A program made the translations under genes and the position numbers. Below, one piece after another: positions 28,135 through 38,213 of a stretch of DNA of 64,000 bases. The notes beneath the pieces are model-generated. The model had not been told where the DNA came from and did not search any database. It worked only from the letters and a program-made list of their open reading frames with translations. The DNA lies in contig NZ_JAAOYW010000002.1 of assembly GCF_011761235.1 (NCBI RefSeq), positions 434,001 to 498,000 of the forward strand, in the 5' to 3' direction. The DNA comes from Frigoribacterium faeni (GTDB lineage Bacteria; Actinomycetota; Actinomycetes; Actinomycetales; Microbacteriaceae). Numbering within the stretch: the stretch's first letter is position 1; the number at the start of each line of letters is the position of its first letter.

Positions 28135-28319
28135 GGGTGATCCAAGTGTCGTGATCTGGCGGGTCGGTGCCGTCTCGGCAGTGACCGGGTGGGGAGGGGA
28201 CCGCGGCCGGCGCGCCCTGGGGAGGGCTCGGCGGCGGTCGTGTGCGGGAGCGCCCGTGGGCGGTCCGGGTGAAGGAGGTGCGGTGCGGGCTGCGAGGCAG
28301 GGCCTGCGACCCGTCGGCC

Positions 28320-28436
28320 CTAGCCGATCAGGGCCGAGGCCGTCGATCGGGCGGAGGCGGCACCGGCGGCCGGCGCGGCGGGCACGAGAGCACCGGCGGG
28401 GGTCGAGGCCCCCGTGGTCAGCGTCGTCGAGTTCAT
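28320..28436 (-). CDS. 38-residue ORF upstream of the ABC exporter (possible leader peptide)
   Basis: ATG at 28436 preceded by CTGGAGGACACG, a strong Shine-Dalgarno at good spacing. The peptide starts [19 protein letters not shown], is Ala/Thr/Ser-rich and ends SALIG. There is no obvious signal peptide or membrane segment. It has its own predicted promoter and precedes the exporter pair in the same direction. In Bacillus, the bmrB leader before bmrCD controls a heterodimeric exporter by ribosome-mediated attenuation; this ORF has the same placement. A secreted peptide substrate is an alternative. Confidence 0.55.
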   Translation of the reverse strand: MNSTTLTTGASTPAGALVPAAPAAGAASARSTASALIG

Positions 28437-28502
28437 CGTGTCCTCCAGTGCGGGTCGTCGTTCGTCCGTCAGTCGCGAGCGACCGGCTGTGAGCAGCTTT
28501 TC

Positions 28503-28557
28503 AGGATATCTGTGGCAGTACCTCCGCCGCAAGGGTGAGGGTGCAGTGACTGCACCC
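28503..28557 (-). promoter_or_regulatory. Predicted promoter and 19-bp operator before the 38-codon ORF
   Basis: Reading the minus strand, a perfect palindrome (28539-28557, half-site GGGTGCAGT around one central base) is followed after 6 bases by TTGCGG (-35, 28527-28532). An 18-base spacer and TATCCT (-10, 28503-28508) come next. The start would give a leader of about 60 bases. The palindrome is placed as an activator or repressor site; no regulator gene is adjacent. Confidence 0.55.
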
Positions 28558-28654
28558 GGGGCGGCGCCGCACCCCCGGGCGGGGCCGCGCCCGCGGGCGG
28601 GGCCGCGCCCGCGCGCCGCGTCGCGGGGACGTGCGGCGACGCGCGCGGGCAGAC

Positions 28655-28693
28655 GACGGACGCCCCGGCACGCTGCGTGCCGGGGCGTCCGTC
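28655..28693 (-). terminator. Strong hairpin downstream of purH
   Basis: GACGGACGCCCCGGCACG and CGTGCCGGGGCGTCCGTC form a perfect 18-bp stem with a 3-base loop, 28 bases beyond the purH stop. No T-tract follows, which is common in high-G+C actinobacteria. Confidence 0.75.
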
Positions 28694-28720
28694 GGGGAAC
28701 GCTGCGAGGAGCGGGGGCGC

Positions 28721-30385
28721 TCAGTGGAAGAAGTGCCGCTCCCCCGTGAAGTACATCGTCACTCCGGCCGCGGCCGCCGCGGCGACGACCTCGTCGTCGC
28801 GGATCGAGCCGCCGGGCTGCACGACGGCGCGCACGCCGGCGTCGAGCAGCACCTGCAGGCCGTCGGCGAACGGGAAGAACGCGTCGGAGGCGGCGACCGA
28901 GCCCCGGGCCCGCTCGCCGGCACGCGTCACGGCGAGCTGGCAGGAGTCGACCCGGTTGACCTGCCCCATGCCCACGCCCACGGAGGCGCCGGCGTCGGCG
29001 AGCAGGATCGCGTTCGACTTCACCGAGCGGCAGGCCCGCCAGGCGAACTCGAGGTCGGCGCGCGTGGCGGCGTCGGCCTCGTCGCCGGCCGCGAGCGTCC
29101 AGCCGGCCGACGAGAAGTCGTCGAACGAGTCGACCTGCTGCACCAGCAGCCCTCCCGAGATCTGGCGCACCTCGGTCTGCGGGCGGGCGAAGTCGGTCGG
29201 CAGCACGAGCAGGCGGATGTTCTTCTTCGTCTGCAGCAGCGCGAGGGCCTCGGGCTCGAACGCGGGGGCGACGACGACCTCGGTGAAGATGTCCTTCACC
29301 GTCTCGGCCATGGCCAGCGTGACGGGCCGGTTCGCGGCGATCACCCCGCCGTAGGCGGAGACCGGGTCGCAGGCGTGGGCACGACGGTGCGCGTCGGCGA
29401 TCGCGTCGGCCGCGTCGGGCGAGGCCACGGCGATTCCGCACGGGTTGGCGTGCTTGATGATCGCCACGGCGGGCTCGGCGAAGTCGTAGGCGGCGCGCAG
29501 CGCGGCGTCGGCGTCGACGTAGTTGTTGTACGACATCTCCTTGCCGTGCAGCTGCTCCGCCTGGGCGATGCCCGCGCCCTCGGGCGACGCGTAGAGCGCA
29601 GCCCGCTGGTGCGAGTTCTCGCCGTAGCGGAGCACCGCCTGCCGGGTTCCCTCGACGGTCACGTGCTGGGGGGCGACGGCGTCGGACGACCCGGCCCGCG
29701 CCTCCTCGGCCACGGTCGTCGTCGAGTCGGCGCCCGCCTCGTGCTCGGCCCGCACCCCGACGTTCGCGGCGAACCAGGCGGCGACCGCCGTGTCGTACGA
29801 GGCGGTGTGGGCGAAGGCCTCGCCGGCGAGGCGCTGACGCTGGGCCAGGGTCGTGCCGCCGAGCGTCAGCGACTTCACGATCTGCGGGTAGCTGGCGGGC
29901 GACACGGCGATGGCCACGTTCGCGTGGTTCTTCGCGGCGGCACGGACGAGCGCCGGCCCGCCGATGTCGATGTTCTCGATCACGGCCGGGGCCTCGGCGC
30001 CCGACGCGACCGTCTCGACGAACGGGTAGAGGTTGACGACGACGAGCTGGAACGGCTCGATGCCGAGCTCGGCCAGCTGCTGCTCGTGCGACTCGAGGCG
30101 CAGGTCGGCGAGCACGCCCGCGTGCACGCCGGGGTGCAGCGTCTTGACGCGCCCGTCGAGCGACTCGGGGAACCCGGTGACGGCGCTGACGTCGGTGACC
30201 TCGTGGCCCGCGTCGCGGATGGTCGACGCGGTCGAGCCGGTCGAGACGATCTCGACTCCGGCGGCGGCGAGCGCCTCGGCGAGGTCGAGCAGTCCGGTCT
30301 TGTCGCTGACGCTGATGAGCGCGCGCCGCACGGGCACGGCGTCTCGCTCGCGGTAGAGGCTGGGGTCGATCTGGTGGCCGCTCAT
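28721..30385 (-). CDS. purH: Bifunctional AICAR transformylase/IMP cyclohydrolase
   Basis: Last two steps of de novo IMP synthesis. ATG at 30385 overlaps the purN stop (ATGA); 554 residues. The N-terminal MGS-like cyclohydrolase domain has [18 protein letters not shown] and [16 protein letters not shown]. The transformylase part has [12 protein letters not shown] and the catalytic Lys-His in [10 protein letters not shown]. It is 20-30 residues longer than usual because of an acidic, Ala/Thr-rich insert before RYGENSHQ (about residues 210-240). That insert is encoded partly by the GAGGAGGCGCGGG motif. Confidence 0.97.
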   Translation of the reverse strand: MSGHQIDPSLYRERDAVPVRRALISVSDKTGLLDLAEALAAAGVEIVSTGSTASTIRDAGHEVTDVSAVTGFPESLDGRVKTLHPGVHAGVLADLRLESHEQQLAELGIEPFQLVVVNLYPFVETVASGAEAPAVIENIDIGGPALVRAAAKNHANVAIAVSPASYPQIVKSLTLGGTTLAQRQRLAGEAFAHTASYDTAVAAWFAANVGVRAEHEAGADSTTTVAEEARAGSSDAVAPQHVTVEGTRQAVLRYGENSHQRAALYASPEGAGIAQAEQLHGKEMSYNNYVDADAALRAAYDFAEPAVAIIKHANPCGIAVASPDAADAIADAHRRAHACDPVSAYGGVIAANRPVTLAMAETVKDIFTEVVVAPAFEPEALALLQTKKNIRLLVLPTDFARPQTEVRQISGGLLVQQVDSFDDFSSAGWTLAAGDEADAATRADLEFAWRACRSVKSNAILLADAGASVGVGMGQVNRVDSCQLAVTRAGERARGSVAASDAFFPFADGLQVLLDAGVRAVVQPGGSIRDDEVVAAAAAAGVTMYFTGERHFFH

Positions 30386-30975
30386 GCGGGTCTCGTCTCC
30401 TCGAGGTCGGTCGTTCCGTCGGCGATCTCGCGCACGGTCTGCACCAGCAGCTCGCGCTCGACGATCTTGATGCGGTCGTGGAGCGACGACTCGTCGTCGC
30501 CGGGCAGCACGGGGATGCGCCGCTGCGCCAGGATCGGCCCGCTGTCGACGCCCGCGTCGACGACGATCACGCTCGCCCCCGTCTGCTCGACGCCCGCCGC
30601 GATCGCGTCGCGGACGCCGTGCGCGCCGGGGAACTCGGGCAGGTAGGCCGGGTGCGTGTTGATCAGGTGCGGGCTGAGCGCGTCGACGACGCCGACGGGC
30701 AGCAGGCGCATGAACCCGCTGAGCACGACGAGGTCGGGCTGCCACTGGCGGATCTGCGCCAGCAGCTCGTCGCCCCACGCGGCGCGGTCGGCGAAGCTCG
30801 AGAACGGCACCGAGAAGGTCGGCACGCCGAAGTGCTCGGCGTGCTCGAAGCCGTCGGCCTCGCGGTCGGCGCCGACGGCGACGACGCGGGCGGGGTAGCT
30901 GTCGTGCTGCGCGGCCTCGAGCAGCGCGCGCAGGTTCGAGCCGCCACCGGAGATGAGCACCACGAGCTTCAGCAC
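30382..30975 (-). CDS. purN: Phosphoribosylglycinamide formyltransferase
   Basis: Transfers formyl from 10-formyl-THF to GAR, the third step of purine synthesis. 197 residues from a GTG at 30975. Motifs: [15 protein letters not shown] at the phosphate site, LSGFMRLLP, and [20 protein letters not shown] with the catalytic Asn-His. The usual DSGPI is present near residue 145. Coupled to purH by a 4-base overlap. Confidence 0.97.
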   Translation of the reverse strand: MLKLVVLISGGGSNLRALLEAAQHDSYPARVVAVGADREADGFEHAEHFGVPTFSVPFSSFADRAAWGDELLAQIRQWQPDLVVLSGFMRLLPVGVVDALSPHLINTHPAYLPEFPGAHGVRDAIAAGVEQTGASVIVVDAGVDSGPILAQRRIPVLPGDDESSLHDRIKIVERELLVQTVREIADGTTDLEETRPA

Positions 30976-31042
30976 CCGGCAAGCCTAGCGTCCGGGGCGG
31001 GGGCGGCTCGGCCGGTCACGACGGGGGCCGAGGAGGCGCGGG

Positions 31043-32977
31043 TCAGCGGTCGAGACCGCGGATCGGCTCGGTCTCGTCGCCGTCGTCCGCCGGGGCCGGC
31101 CGGTCGGCGGGCGACCCGAGTCGTCGCCACCACGGGGCGGGGCCGTCGAGGTCGTCGTCGTGCTCGCGGTCGCGGTCGCGGTCGTCGCGGCGGTCGCGGT
31201 CGTCGCGGTCGAGAGCGCCACGGTCCCGGTCGCGTCCGCCGCGCTCGCCCGACAGCCCGGTCTCGACGACCGCCGTCTCGCCGGTCGCGGTGTCGTCGGC
31301 CGGGAGCCCCACGGCGCTCGACCCCGTCGCACCCTCGTGACCCGTCGACCCGCCGGTCGCGGCCCCGCCGACGTCCTGTCGTGCGTCGTCCTGTCCAGCG
31401 TCGTCGCGCCCGTGCCGCAGCCGCGCCCACAGTCGTCGCGGCCCAGAGGAGAGCCCGCGCCTCGACCCGTCGGCGTCGTCGGTCGAGTCCGCATGTCTGA
31501 TCGTCTCCGACTCACCGGTCACCGCGACGCCGCCGTCCGCCCAAGGGTCGGAGACCGCAGGGGACGACGACGCGCCCAGCACCCGTCCCGTGTCGGTCGA
31601 CCTCGGCGTCGGAGCCGACGCCGACGCCCGTGACTCGGCCTGCGACTCCCCCGACGTCCGGGCGGCCGTCGACAGCACCGGCTGCGGACCGGTCTCGACG
31701 TCGTCCTCGGTGCGGGCGCCTCCTGCGCTGCTGCCGGCGAGGTCGTCGTCGTGGCCGAGGAACGCGCGCAGCGACACGACCATGGCGAGCACGGCCGGCA
31801 CGGCGACCTCGAGAGCGCCGAAGAGGCCGACGAGCACCGGGTCGGGTCCGACCTCGGCGAGGCGCCCCGGCCCCGCGGCGCCGGAGGCGGACCAGGCGAG
31901 CAGGCCGAGCACGGCTCCGGCGACGACGCCGCCCACGACCCCGACGAGCACGCGACGCAGCACGTCGGCCGACCCGGCCTCGGCGAGCAGCCGTTCGATG
32001 CGCGGCCGCAGCAGGGTCGTGACCACGAACGCGGCGACGACCGGCACCAGCAGCCCGACGAAGGCGAACGACCAGGAGGCGGTGGGCAGCGCCCCGAGGA
32101 AAGGCACGGCCGGCATCGGCCCCACCGACGTGCCCAGCGGCGAGACGCCCGAGCCGGTGCCGAGCGCGAAGCCGGGGCCCACGAACCAGGAGGCGGCCCA
32201 GACCACGAGGTCGGGCAGCAGCGCCAGCTGCCCCAGCGTCAGGGCGACGCCGCCGAGCAGCCCGGCGTGGGCGCCCTCGTACAGCGTGATGAGCTCGGCG
32301 TAGTGCGTCAGCAGCAGCAGCGCGACGACGATGCCCGAGACGGCGAGCACAGCTGCGGCCGTGGCAGTGCCGATGCGCAGGCCCGCGGCCGCGACGACGC
32401 GGGCCGTGCGGGGCGCGCGGGCGACGAGCGAGAGCACCGCGCCGGTGACGGGGTCGGCAGGTTCGCCGCGTCGACGGCGGGTGACCTCGGCCATGACGAC
32501 GACGGGCACGGCGTAGACGAGCGTCGGCAGCACGATCCCCTGCCAGAGGCGGGGCGAGGCGAGGGGGTGCTGCGCGGTGGCGGTGACGAGCAGGCTGAGC
32601 AGGGCGAAGACGCCGACCGTGCTGAGGATGCCGACGCCGCGGTGGCGGGTCTCGGCGACGGCTCGGCCGGCGCGGCCGCCGAGCAGCACGGTGAGCACCG
32701 AGAAGCCGAGGGCGGCGATGGTGACCGCGAACGGCGCCTCGGCGCCGGGCACGCCCGAGGCGGCGGCGGTCGCAGAGCCGAGCTGCAGGTCGAGGTCGAC
32801 GCCGTGGCCGACGAGCCAGATGTCGACGGCGGCCCGCCAGAACACCACCCAGTCGATCTGCAGGCCGTACTGGAACGCCCAGAGCAGGCTGAGCACGACG
32901 ACGGGCAGCCCGACGCCGATGCCGACGACGAGCAGGGCCTCGAGCGCGGCGAAGACGGCGGTGACAGGGCGGTTCAT
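31043..32977 (-). CDS. PerM-like polytopic membrane protein (DUF6350 type)
   Basis: 644 residues from the ATG at 32977 (MNRPVTAVFAALEALLVVG). Roughly ten hydrophobic segments occupy the first ~420 residues. A long low-complexity cytoplasmic tail follows, ending in dense alternating charges (DRDDRDRRDDRDRDRE). Its position between sucD and purN-purH matches mycobacterial Rv0955 (PerM), implicated in cell division and persistence. Homology is judged from context and topology, not alignment, and the role here is inferred. Confidence 0.72.
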   Translation of the reverse strand: MNRPVTAVFAALEALLVVGIGVGLPVVVLSLLWAFQYGLQIDWVVFWRAAVDIWLVGHGVDLDLQLGSATAAASGVPGAEAPFAVTIAALGFSVLTVLLGGRAGRAVAETRHRGVGILSTVGVFALLSLLVTATAQHPLASPRLWQGIVLPTLVYAVPVVVMAEVTRRRRGEPADPVTGAVLSLVARAPRTARVVAAAGLRIGTATAAAVLAVSGIVVALLLLTHYAELITLYEGAHAGLLGGVALTLGQLALLPDLVVWAASWFVGPGFALGTGSGVSPLGTSVGPMPAVPFLGALPTASWSFAFVGLLVPVVAAFVVTTLLRPRIERLLAEAGSADVLRRVLVGVVGGVVAGAVLGLLAWSASGAAGPGRLAEVGPDPVLVGLFGALEVAVPAVLAMVVSLRAFLGHDDDLAGSSAGGARTEDDVETGPQPVLSTAARTSGESQAESRASASAPTPRSTDTGRVLGASSSPAVSDPWADGGVAVTGESETIRHADSTDDADGSRRGLSSGPRRLWARLRHGRDDAGQDDARQDVGGAATGGSTGHEGATGSSAVGLPADDTATGETAVVETGLSGERGGRDRDRGALDRDDRDRRDDRDRDREHDDDLDGPAPWWRRLGSPADRPAPADDGDETEPIRGLDR

Positions 32978-33049
32978 CGGGCACGACTGTACCGGTCGGG
33001 CCGCTGGTCGGCGGGCGTGCCCCGCCGCGACGGCGGGCCGCACGCACGA

Positions 33050-33113
33050 GGGCGGGCGTGTCCGTCGACCGCGGTCCGTCGTGACGGACCGGATCGGACG
33101 AACACGCCCGCCC
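33050..33113. terminator. Nested long hairpin downstream of sucD
   Basis: Outer arms GGGCGGGCGTGT (33050-33061) and ACACGCCCGCCC (33102-33113) are perfect. Within them CGGTCCGTC and GACGGACCG form a 9-bp stem with a 2-base loop. It starts 18 bases beyond the sucD stop, as expected for a terminator of sucC-sucD. Confidence 0.72.
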
Positions 33114-33130
33114 AGGAGGTGCGGTGCCGG

Positions 33131-34018
33131 TCAGAGCGCCGCGTACACCTCGCGCAGCAGGGCCGCGGTCTCGCTCGGCGTCTTGCCGACCTTGACCCCG
33201 GCGGCCTCGAGCGCCTCCTTCTTGGCCTGGGCCGTGCCCGCGGAGCCGGAGACGATGGCGCCGGCGTGGCCCATGGTCTTGCCCTCGGGAGCGGTGAACC
33301 CGGCGACGTAGCCGACGACCGGCTTCGTCACGTGCGCCTTGATGTAGTCGGCCGCGCGCTCCTCGGCGTCGCCGCCGATCTCGCCGATCATCACGATGGC
33401 CTTCGTGTCGGGGTCGGCCTCGAACGCCTCGAGGGCGTCGATGTGCGTCGTGCCGATGACGGGGTCGCCGCCGATGCCGATGGCGGTCGAGAAGCCGAGG
33501 TCGCGCAGCTCGAACATCATCTGGTAGGTCAGGGTGCCCGACTTCGAGACGAGGCCGATGGGGCCGGCGCCCGTGATGTTCGCCGGGGTGATGCCGACGA
33601 GCGACTCGCCGGGCGTGATGATGCCGGGGCAGTTCGGGCCGATGATGCGGGTCGCGCCGCCCTTCGACTTCGCGAGCGCCCAGAACTCCGCCGCGTCCTG
33701 CGCGGGGATGCCCTCGGTGATGACGACGACGAGCGGGATGCCCGCCTCGACGGCCTCGACGACGGCGTCCTTGGCGAACGCCGGCGGCACGAAGACGATC
33801 GAGACGTCGGCGCCGGTCTCGGTGATCGCCTCGGCGACCGTGCCGAAGACGGGCAGCTCGACGTCGCCGTGGGTGACGGTCGTGCCGGCCTTGCGGGCGT
33901 TGACGCCGCCGACGACCTGGGTGCCGGCCTTGAGCATCAGGGCGGTGTGCTTCGTGCCCTCGCCACCGGTGATGCCCTGGACGATGACCTTGCTGTCCTT
34001 GTTGAGGAAGATCGACAT
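33131..34018 (-). CDS. sucD: Succinyl-CoA synthetase alpha subunit
   Basis: TCA-cycle enzyme interconverting succinyl-CoA and succinate with NTP formation. ATG at 34018 gives 295 residues. CoA-binding start [14 protein letters not shown], then [14 protein letters not shown] and the phosphohistidine loop [13 protein letters not shown], whose His is phosphorylated during catalysis. It follows sucC by 17 bases. Confidence 0.97.
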   Translation of the reverse strand: MSIFLNKDSKVIVQGITGGEGTKHTALMLKAGTQVVGGVNARKAGTTVTHGDVELPVFGTVAEAITETGADVSIVFVPPAFAKDAVVEAVEAGIPLVVVITEGIPAQDAAEFWALAKSKGGATRIIGPNCPGIITPGESLVGITPANITGAGPIGLVSKSGTLTYQMMFELRDLGFSTAIGIGGDPVIGTTHIDALEAFEADPDTKAIVMIGEIGGDAEERAADYIKAHVTKPVVGYVAGFTAPEGKTMGHAGAIVSGSAGTAQAKKEALEAAGVKVGKTPSETAALLREVYAAL

Positions 34019-34035
34019 GGTTGTGCTCTGTCCCT

Positions 34036-35199
34036 TTACTTCGAAGCCAGTTCGGCGGCCTTGTCGGCTGCCTCGTCCATGGTCGCGACGACGGTGACCA
34101 GCGGGTGCGCCGCCTCCGCCAGGATGCGTCGGCCCTCGTCGACGGCGTTGCCGTCGAGGCGGACGACGAGCGGCTTGGTGGCCGAGTCGCCGAGGATGCC
34201 GAGGGCGGACACGATGCCGTTGGCGACGGCGTCGCACGCGGTGATGCCGCCGAAGACGTTGACGAAGACGCTCTTGACCTGCTCGTCGCCGAGGATGACG
34301 TCGAGGCCGGCGGCCATGACCTCGGCGCTCGCCCCGCCGCCGATGTCGAGGAAGTTCGCGGGCTTCACGCCCCCGTGCGCCTCGCCGGCGTAGGCGACGA
34401 CGTCGAGCGTCGACATGACCAGCCCGGCGCCGTTGCCGATGATGCCGACCTCGCCGTCGAGCTTGACGTAGTTGAGGCCGGCGGCCTTCGCCTTGGCCTC
34501 GAGAGGGTCCGCCGCGTCGGCGTCCTCGAGGTCGGCGTGGCCGGGGTGGCGGAAGTCGGCGTTCTCGTCGATCGAGACCTTGCCGTCGAGGGCGACGATG
34601 TCGCCCTGCTCGGTGAGCACGAGGGGGTTGACCTCGACGAGGGTCGCGTCCTCGCCGGCGTAGACCTCGTAGAGCTTCACGAGCACGGGCGCGACCTTCG
34701 AGACGAGCTCGTCGGGGAACCCGCCGGCACGCGCGATCTCCTCGGCCTTGTCGAGGTCGATGCCGGCGAGCGGGTCGACCTCGACGCGCGCGAGCGCCTC
34801 GGGCTTCTCGACGGCCAGCTGCTCGATCTCCATGCCGCCCTCGACGCTGCAGAGCGACAGGTACGAGCGGTTCGCCCGGTCGAGCAGCACCGAGAAGTAG
34901 AACTCCTGGGCGATCTGCGCGCCGCCGGCGACCATGACGCGCTTGACGACGTGGCCCTTGATGTCGAGACCGAGGATCGCCTCGGCCGCGGCCTCCGCGT
35001 CGTCAGGGGTCTTCGCGACCTTGACGCCGCCGGCCTTGCCCCGGCCTCCGACCTTGACCTGGGCCTTGACGACGGTCACGCCGCCCATCTGCTCGGCTGC
35101 GGCTCGCGCCTCCTGGGGGGTGTCGGCGACGACCCCCGGCAGGACGGGCACGCCGTAGGACTCGAACAAGTCCCTGGCCTGGTACTCGAAAAGATCCAC
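34036..35199 (-). CDS. sucC: Succinyl-CoA synthetase beta subunit
   Basis: Nucleotide-binding subunit of the same enzyme. GTG at 35199 gives 387 residues starting [18 protein letters not shown], a clear family start. An ATP-grasp domain covers the first half ([27 protein letters not shown]), and the C-terminal domain has [10 protein letters not shown] and [13 protein letters not shown]. First gene of the sucC-sucD unit, divergent from recQ. Confidence 0.97.
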   Translation of the reverse strand: MDLFEYQARDLFESYGVPVLPGVVADTPQEARAAAEQMGGVTVVKAQVKVGGRGKAGGVKVAKTPDDAEAAAEAILGLDIKGHVVKRVMVAGGAQIAQEFYFSVLLDRANRSYLSLCSVEGGMEIEQLAVEKPEALARVEVDPLAGIDLDKAEEIARAGGFPDELVSKVAPVLVKLYEVYAGEDATLVEVNPLVLTEQGDIVALDGKVSIDENADFRHPGHADLEDADAADPLEAKAKAAGLNYVKLDGEVGIIGNGAGLVMSTLDVVAYAGEAHGGVKPANFLDIGGGASAEVMAAGLDVILGDEQVKSVFVNVFGGITACDAVANGIVSALGILGDSATKPLVVRLDGNAVDEGRRILAEAAHPLVTVVATMDEAADKAAELASK

Positions 35200-35517
35200 G
35201 CTGTTCTTCCAATCCGCATCGCTGCGCCAGTGCTCTGGAGGGGTGTGCCGACAGGGTCGGCTCCGGCCTCGTCGCCGCCTCTCGCGTCTGTCTCGACGTC
35301 GGGACGAACAGGCCTCCGCCAGCCTAGCGCGTGGCCTCGCGGCTCCTCCCGGCCCGTGCCCGAGGAGGCGCGGAGGGGTACCCTCCCCGACCCCGGGGTA
35401 CGGCTGGGGAGGAGTCCCTCCCGATCCCCTGTGCACGACGCGCGTGTCGGTGGTCCCCGGCATCGTATGGATCCTCTCGGCGCACTCCGGCGGCGGGACG
35501 CACCGCGAGGACGCTCC
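35200..35517. other. Divergent sucC/recQ intergenic region, no gene
   Basis: 318 bases with no credible ORF. It should hold both promoters, but I see no convincing -35/-10 pair. CCTCCCC...GGGGAGG (around 35391-35420) can form a 7-bp hairpin near a GAGGAGGCGCGG motif. GCGAGGACGCTCC precedes the recQ ATG. Confidence 0.6.
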
Positions 35518-37251
35518 ATGACCACCGCCACCACCGCCCGCACCGTCGCCGACGACGTGCAGGCCCCCGTCCGCGACCGCATCGCCGACGTCGCCGCCCG
35601 CCTGTTCGAGTGGCACGAGCTCAAGCCCGCGCAGGTCGAGGCCGTCGAGTCGCTGCTCGCCGGGCGCGACACCTTCGGCGTCATGCCGACCGGCTTCGGC
35701 AAGAGCGCGATCTACCAGGTCGCGGGCGCAGTGCTCGACGGCCCCGCCGTCGTCGTCTCGCCGCTCATCGCCCTGCAGGCCGACCAGGTGGCCGGGCTCG
35801 TCGGGCACCCCGACGCCCCGCCGGCCGTCGACGTCAACTCGGGCCACACCGACGACGAGAACGACGAGAGCTGGCGGCGCGTCGACGCCGGCGAGGTCAC
35901 CTACGTGTTCCTGGCGCCCGAGCAGCTGGCCCGTGACGAGACCGTCGAGCGCCTCGAGCGGGCGGGAGTCGCCCTGCTCGTCGTCGACGAGGCGCACTGC
36001 GTGTCGTCGTGGGGCCACGACTTCCGCCCCGACTACCTGCACCTCGGCGAGGTCGTCGAGCGACTGGGCCGCCCGCCGGTCCTGGCGCTGACCGCGACAG
36101 GCTCGGGCCCCGTGCGCGACGAGGTCGTCGAGCGGCTGCGGCTGCGCGACCCGCTGGTGATCAGCCGTGGCTTCGACCGCCCCAACCTGTCGCTCGCGGT
36201 GCACCGCCACGAAGACGAGGCCGAGAAGCGCCGGGCGATCGTCGAGCAGGTCGCCGAGCTCACGACCCCCGGCATCGTCTACGTCGCCACCCGGAAGGAG
36301 AGCGAGCGCTACGCCGACGAGATCGGCGAGCGCTGCCCTGACCGCACCGTCGAGGCGTACCACGCGGGCCTCCGCTCGGCCGAGCGGGGCGCCCTGCACG
36401 AGCGCTTCCACGCCGGCGAGATCGACGTGATCGTGGCGACGAGCGCCTTCGGCATGGGCATCGACAAGCCCGACGTCCGCTTCGTCGTGCACGCCGACGT
36501 GCCCGAGTCGCTCGACGCGTACTACCAAGAGGTGGGGCGGGCCGGGCGCGACGGCGAGCCGGCCGACGCGACCCTGCACTACCGGGCCGAAGACCTGTCG
36601 CTGCGGTCGTTCTTCGCGTCGGGGCTGCCGTCACGAGCCGATCTGCGGCGGGTGCACGAGGCGATCCGCGCCTCCTCGGGGCCGATCGCGCGCAAGGCGA
36701 TCACCGAGGCGACCGAGCTGAAGCCCCGCCAGGTGTCGCGGCTCGTCGACCTGCTGCTCGAGGCCGGCGTGGTCGCCGAGACGAAGAAGGGCTACCGGGT
36801 CACGAACGACCTCGACTCGGGGGCCGCGGCAGAGGAGGCGCGCCAGGCCGCCGAGGCCCGTGACCGCGTCGAGAAGTCGCGCATCGAGATGATGCGCACG
36901 TACGCCGAGGCGCGCGGCTGCCGACGCCGGTTCCTGCTCGGCTACTTCGGCGAGGAGGCTCCCCGGCGCTGTGGCAACTGCGACGACTGCCGTGCCGCGG
37001 CGGCCGAGCCCGACCGCCCGGCCGACGGCGACGCCGCCGGTGCCGGTGCCGCCGACGCCGGCACGCAGGCCGACCAGCCCGAGCAGGCGCCCCTGTTCGA
37101 GAACGACACGCGCGTCGAGCACACCACCTGGGGCCAGGGCACGGTCATGAGCACCGAGGGCGACCGCATGACGGTGTTCTTCGAGGGCGAGGGCTACAAG
37201 GTGCTCGCTCTCGAGGCCGTCGAGCAGCACGACCTGCTCAAGGCCGTCTGA
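35518..37251 (+). CDS. recQ: RecQ-family DNA helicase with PcrA-like C-terminal tail
   Basis: ATP-dependent 3'-5' helicase for recombination repair. ATG at 35518 gives 577 residues. Motif [19 protein letters not shown] box [32 protein letters not shown] and [12 protein letters not shown] zinc cluster follows with Cys at [15 protein letters not shown]. No HRDC domain is seen. The last ~45 residues ([20 protein letters not shown]) form a small beta module like that at the end of PcrA, including the pcrA product of this window. Confidence 0.92.
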   Translation: MTTATTARTVADDVQAPVRDRIADVAARLFEWHELKPAQVEAVESLLAGRDTFGVMPTGFGKSAIYQVAGAVLDGPAVVVSPLIALQADQVAGLVGHPDAPPAVDVNSGHTDDENDESWRRVDAGEVTYVFLAPEQLARDETVERLERAGVALLVVDEAHCVSSWGHDFRPDYLHLGEVVERLGRPPVLALTATGSGPVRDEVVERLRLRDPLVISRGFDRPNLSLAVHRHEDEAEKRRAIVEQVAELTTPGIVYVATRKESERYADEIGERCPDRTVEAYHAGLRSAERGALHERFHAGEIDVIVATSAFGMGIDKPDVRFVVHADVPESLDAYYQEVGRAGRDGEPADATLHYRAEDLSLRSFFASGLPSRADLRRVHEAIRASSGPIARKAITEATELKPRQVSRLVDLLLEAGVVAETKKGYRVTNDLDSGAAAEEARQAAEARDRVEKSRIEMMRTYAEARGCRRRFLLGYFGEEAPRRCGNCDDCRAAAAEPDRPADGDAAGAGAADAGTQADQPEQAPLFENDTRVEHTTWGQGTVMSTEGDRMTVFFEGEGYKVLALEAVEQHDLLKAV

Positions 37252-37359
37252 CGCCCAGCACGGTCCCGACGCGGCTTCCCTGTGAAGCTCCGCAGGAGTC
37301 GCGGCACCGTGCGGGAGTAGACGGGAACCACCTGACACACACGAGACACGGAGAACGAG

Positions 37360-37770
37360 ATGTCGAAAGAGAAGAACGTCGCCACCCAGCAGCTGATCGG
37401 CGAGATCCTGACCGCCCGCGAGATCGACCGGCTCGGCGAGGGCTTCCACGCCGCCGTCGTCGACCACGACCCGGCCCCGGGCGCGCCCGCCGGCGTCGAG
37501 GGCATCAAGGCGTTCTGGAGCGACTTCTTCACGGCGTTCCCCGACGCCGACCTCGGCGTCGAGACGCTCGTCGCCGACCACGAGAACGTGACCGCCGTCT
37601 TCACCATCAAGGGCACCCACACGGGGCCGTTCCAGGGCCACGAGGCGACGGGCAAGAGCTTCACGGTGCGCGGCATCCAGGTCGGCCGCTTCGACGACGA
37701 CGGCCTGCTCGTCGAGCGTTGGGGCGCCACCGACGAGGCGGGCCTCATGCAGCAGCTCGGCCTCGCCTGA
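37360..37770 (+). CDS. SnoaL-like (ester cyclase) domain protein
   Basis: 136 residues from the ATG at 37360; ACGGAGAACGAG lies upstream. One cystatin-like alpha+beta barrel of the SnoaL/NTF2 type: VDHDPAPGAPAGVEGIKAFW, FPDADLGVETLVADHENVTAVFTIKGTHTGPFQGHEATGK and RWGATDEAGLMQQLG are typical of the ester-cyclase group. Such proteins bind small molecules, but the substrate cannot be told. No biosynthetic genes are nearby. Confidence 0.83.
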   Translation: MSKEKNVATQQLIGEILTAREIDRLGEGFHAAVVDHDPAPGAPAGVEGIKAFWSDFFTAFPDADLGVETLVADHENVTAVFTIKGTHTGPFQGHEATGKSFTVRGIQVGRFDDDGLLVERWGATDEAGLMQQLGLA

Positions 37771-37830
37771 GCCGCTCCCTCGCCACACGGCACCACCGCA
37801 GCACCGCACCACCGACCGGAAGGACGCACC

Positions 37831-38064
37831 ATGAGCGACACCCAGATTCCCGCCTCCTCGGGCGACGAGCCCTACGACGAAGAGACCCAGTTCGAGGAGA
37901 GCCAGCAGATCGTCACGAACGACGCGGTCGCCGGCGAGACCGTGCTGCCCGGCCTTGGCGACGGCAACGACGGCCCCACCGGCGGCTCGCCGCGTGAGGC
38001 CGAGCCGAGGCTCGCCGACAACGACCTGGACAACCAGGACGTCGACCTCGACGAGACCGAGTAG
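37831..38064 (+). CDS. Small acidic protein of unknown function
   Basis: 77 residues, ATG at 37831 with GGAAGGACGCACC upstream. Strongly acidic (DEPYDEETQFEESQQ near the start, DNDLDNQDVDLDETE at the end) with a Gly-rich centre; probably unstructured. Follows the SnoaL-like gene by 60 bases and is closed by a clear hairpin, so it may be the last gene of that unit. No family recognised. Confidence 0.7.
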   Translation: MSDTQIPASSGDEPYDEETQFEESQQIVTNDAVAGETVLPGLGDGNDGPTGGSPREAEPRLADNDLDNQDVDLDETE

Positions 38065-38080
38065 CGCGCAGCAACGACAC

Positions 38081-38115
38081 GACGCCCGCCTACCGCTCTG
38101 CGGCTGGCGGGCGTC
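38081..38115 (+). terminator. Hairpin terminator after the small acidic protein
   Basis: GACGCCCGCC (38081-38090) and GGCGGGCGTC (38106-38115) form a perfect 10-bp stem with a 15-base loop, 16 bases beyond the stop. Confidence 0.75.
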
Positions 38116-38213
38116 GGCGTATAGGGGCCGAACACGAGCTCAGGGCGTGACTGGCCCGGTCGCCAGGCCCGCGCCGCCCTACCCTCGACATTTACTACCT
38201 GGCTAGAAACCTA

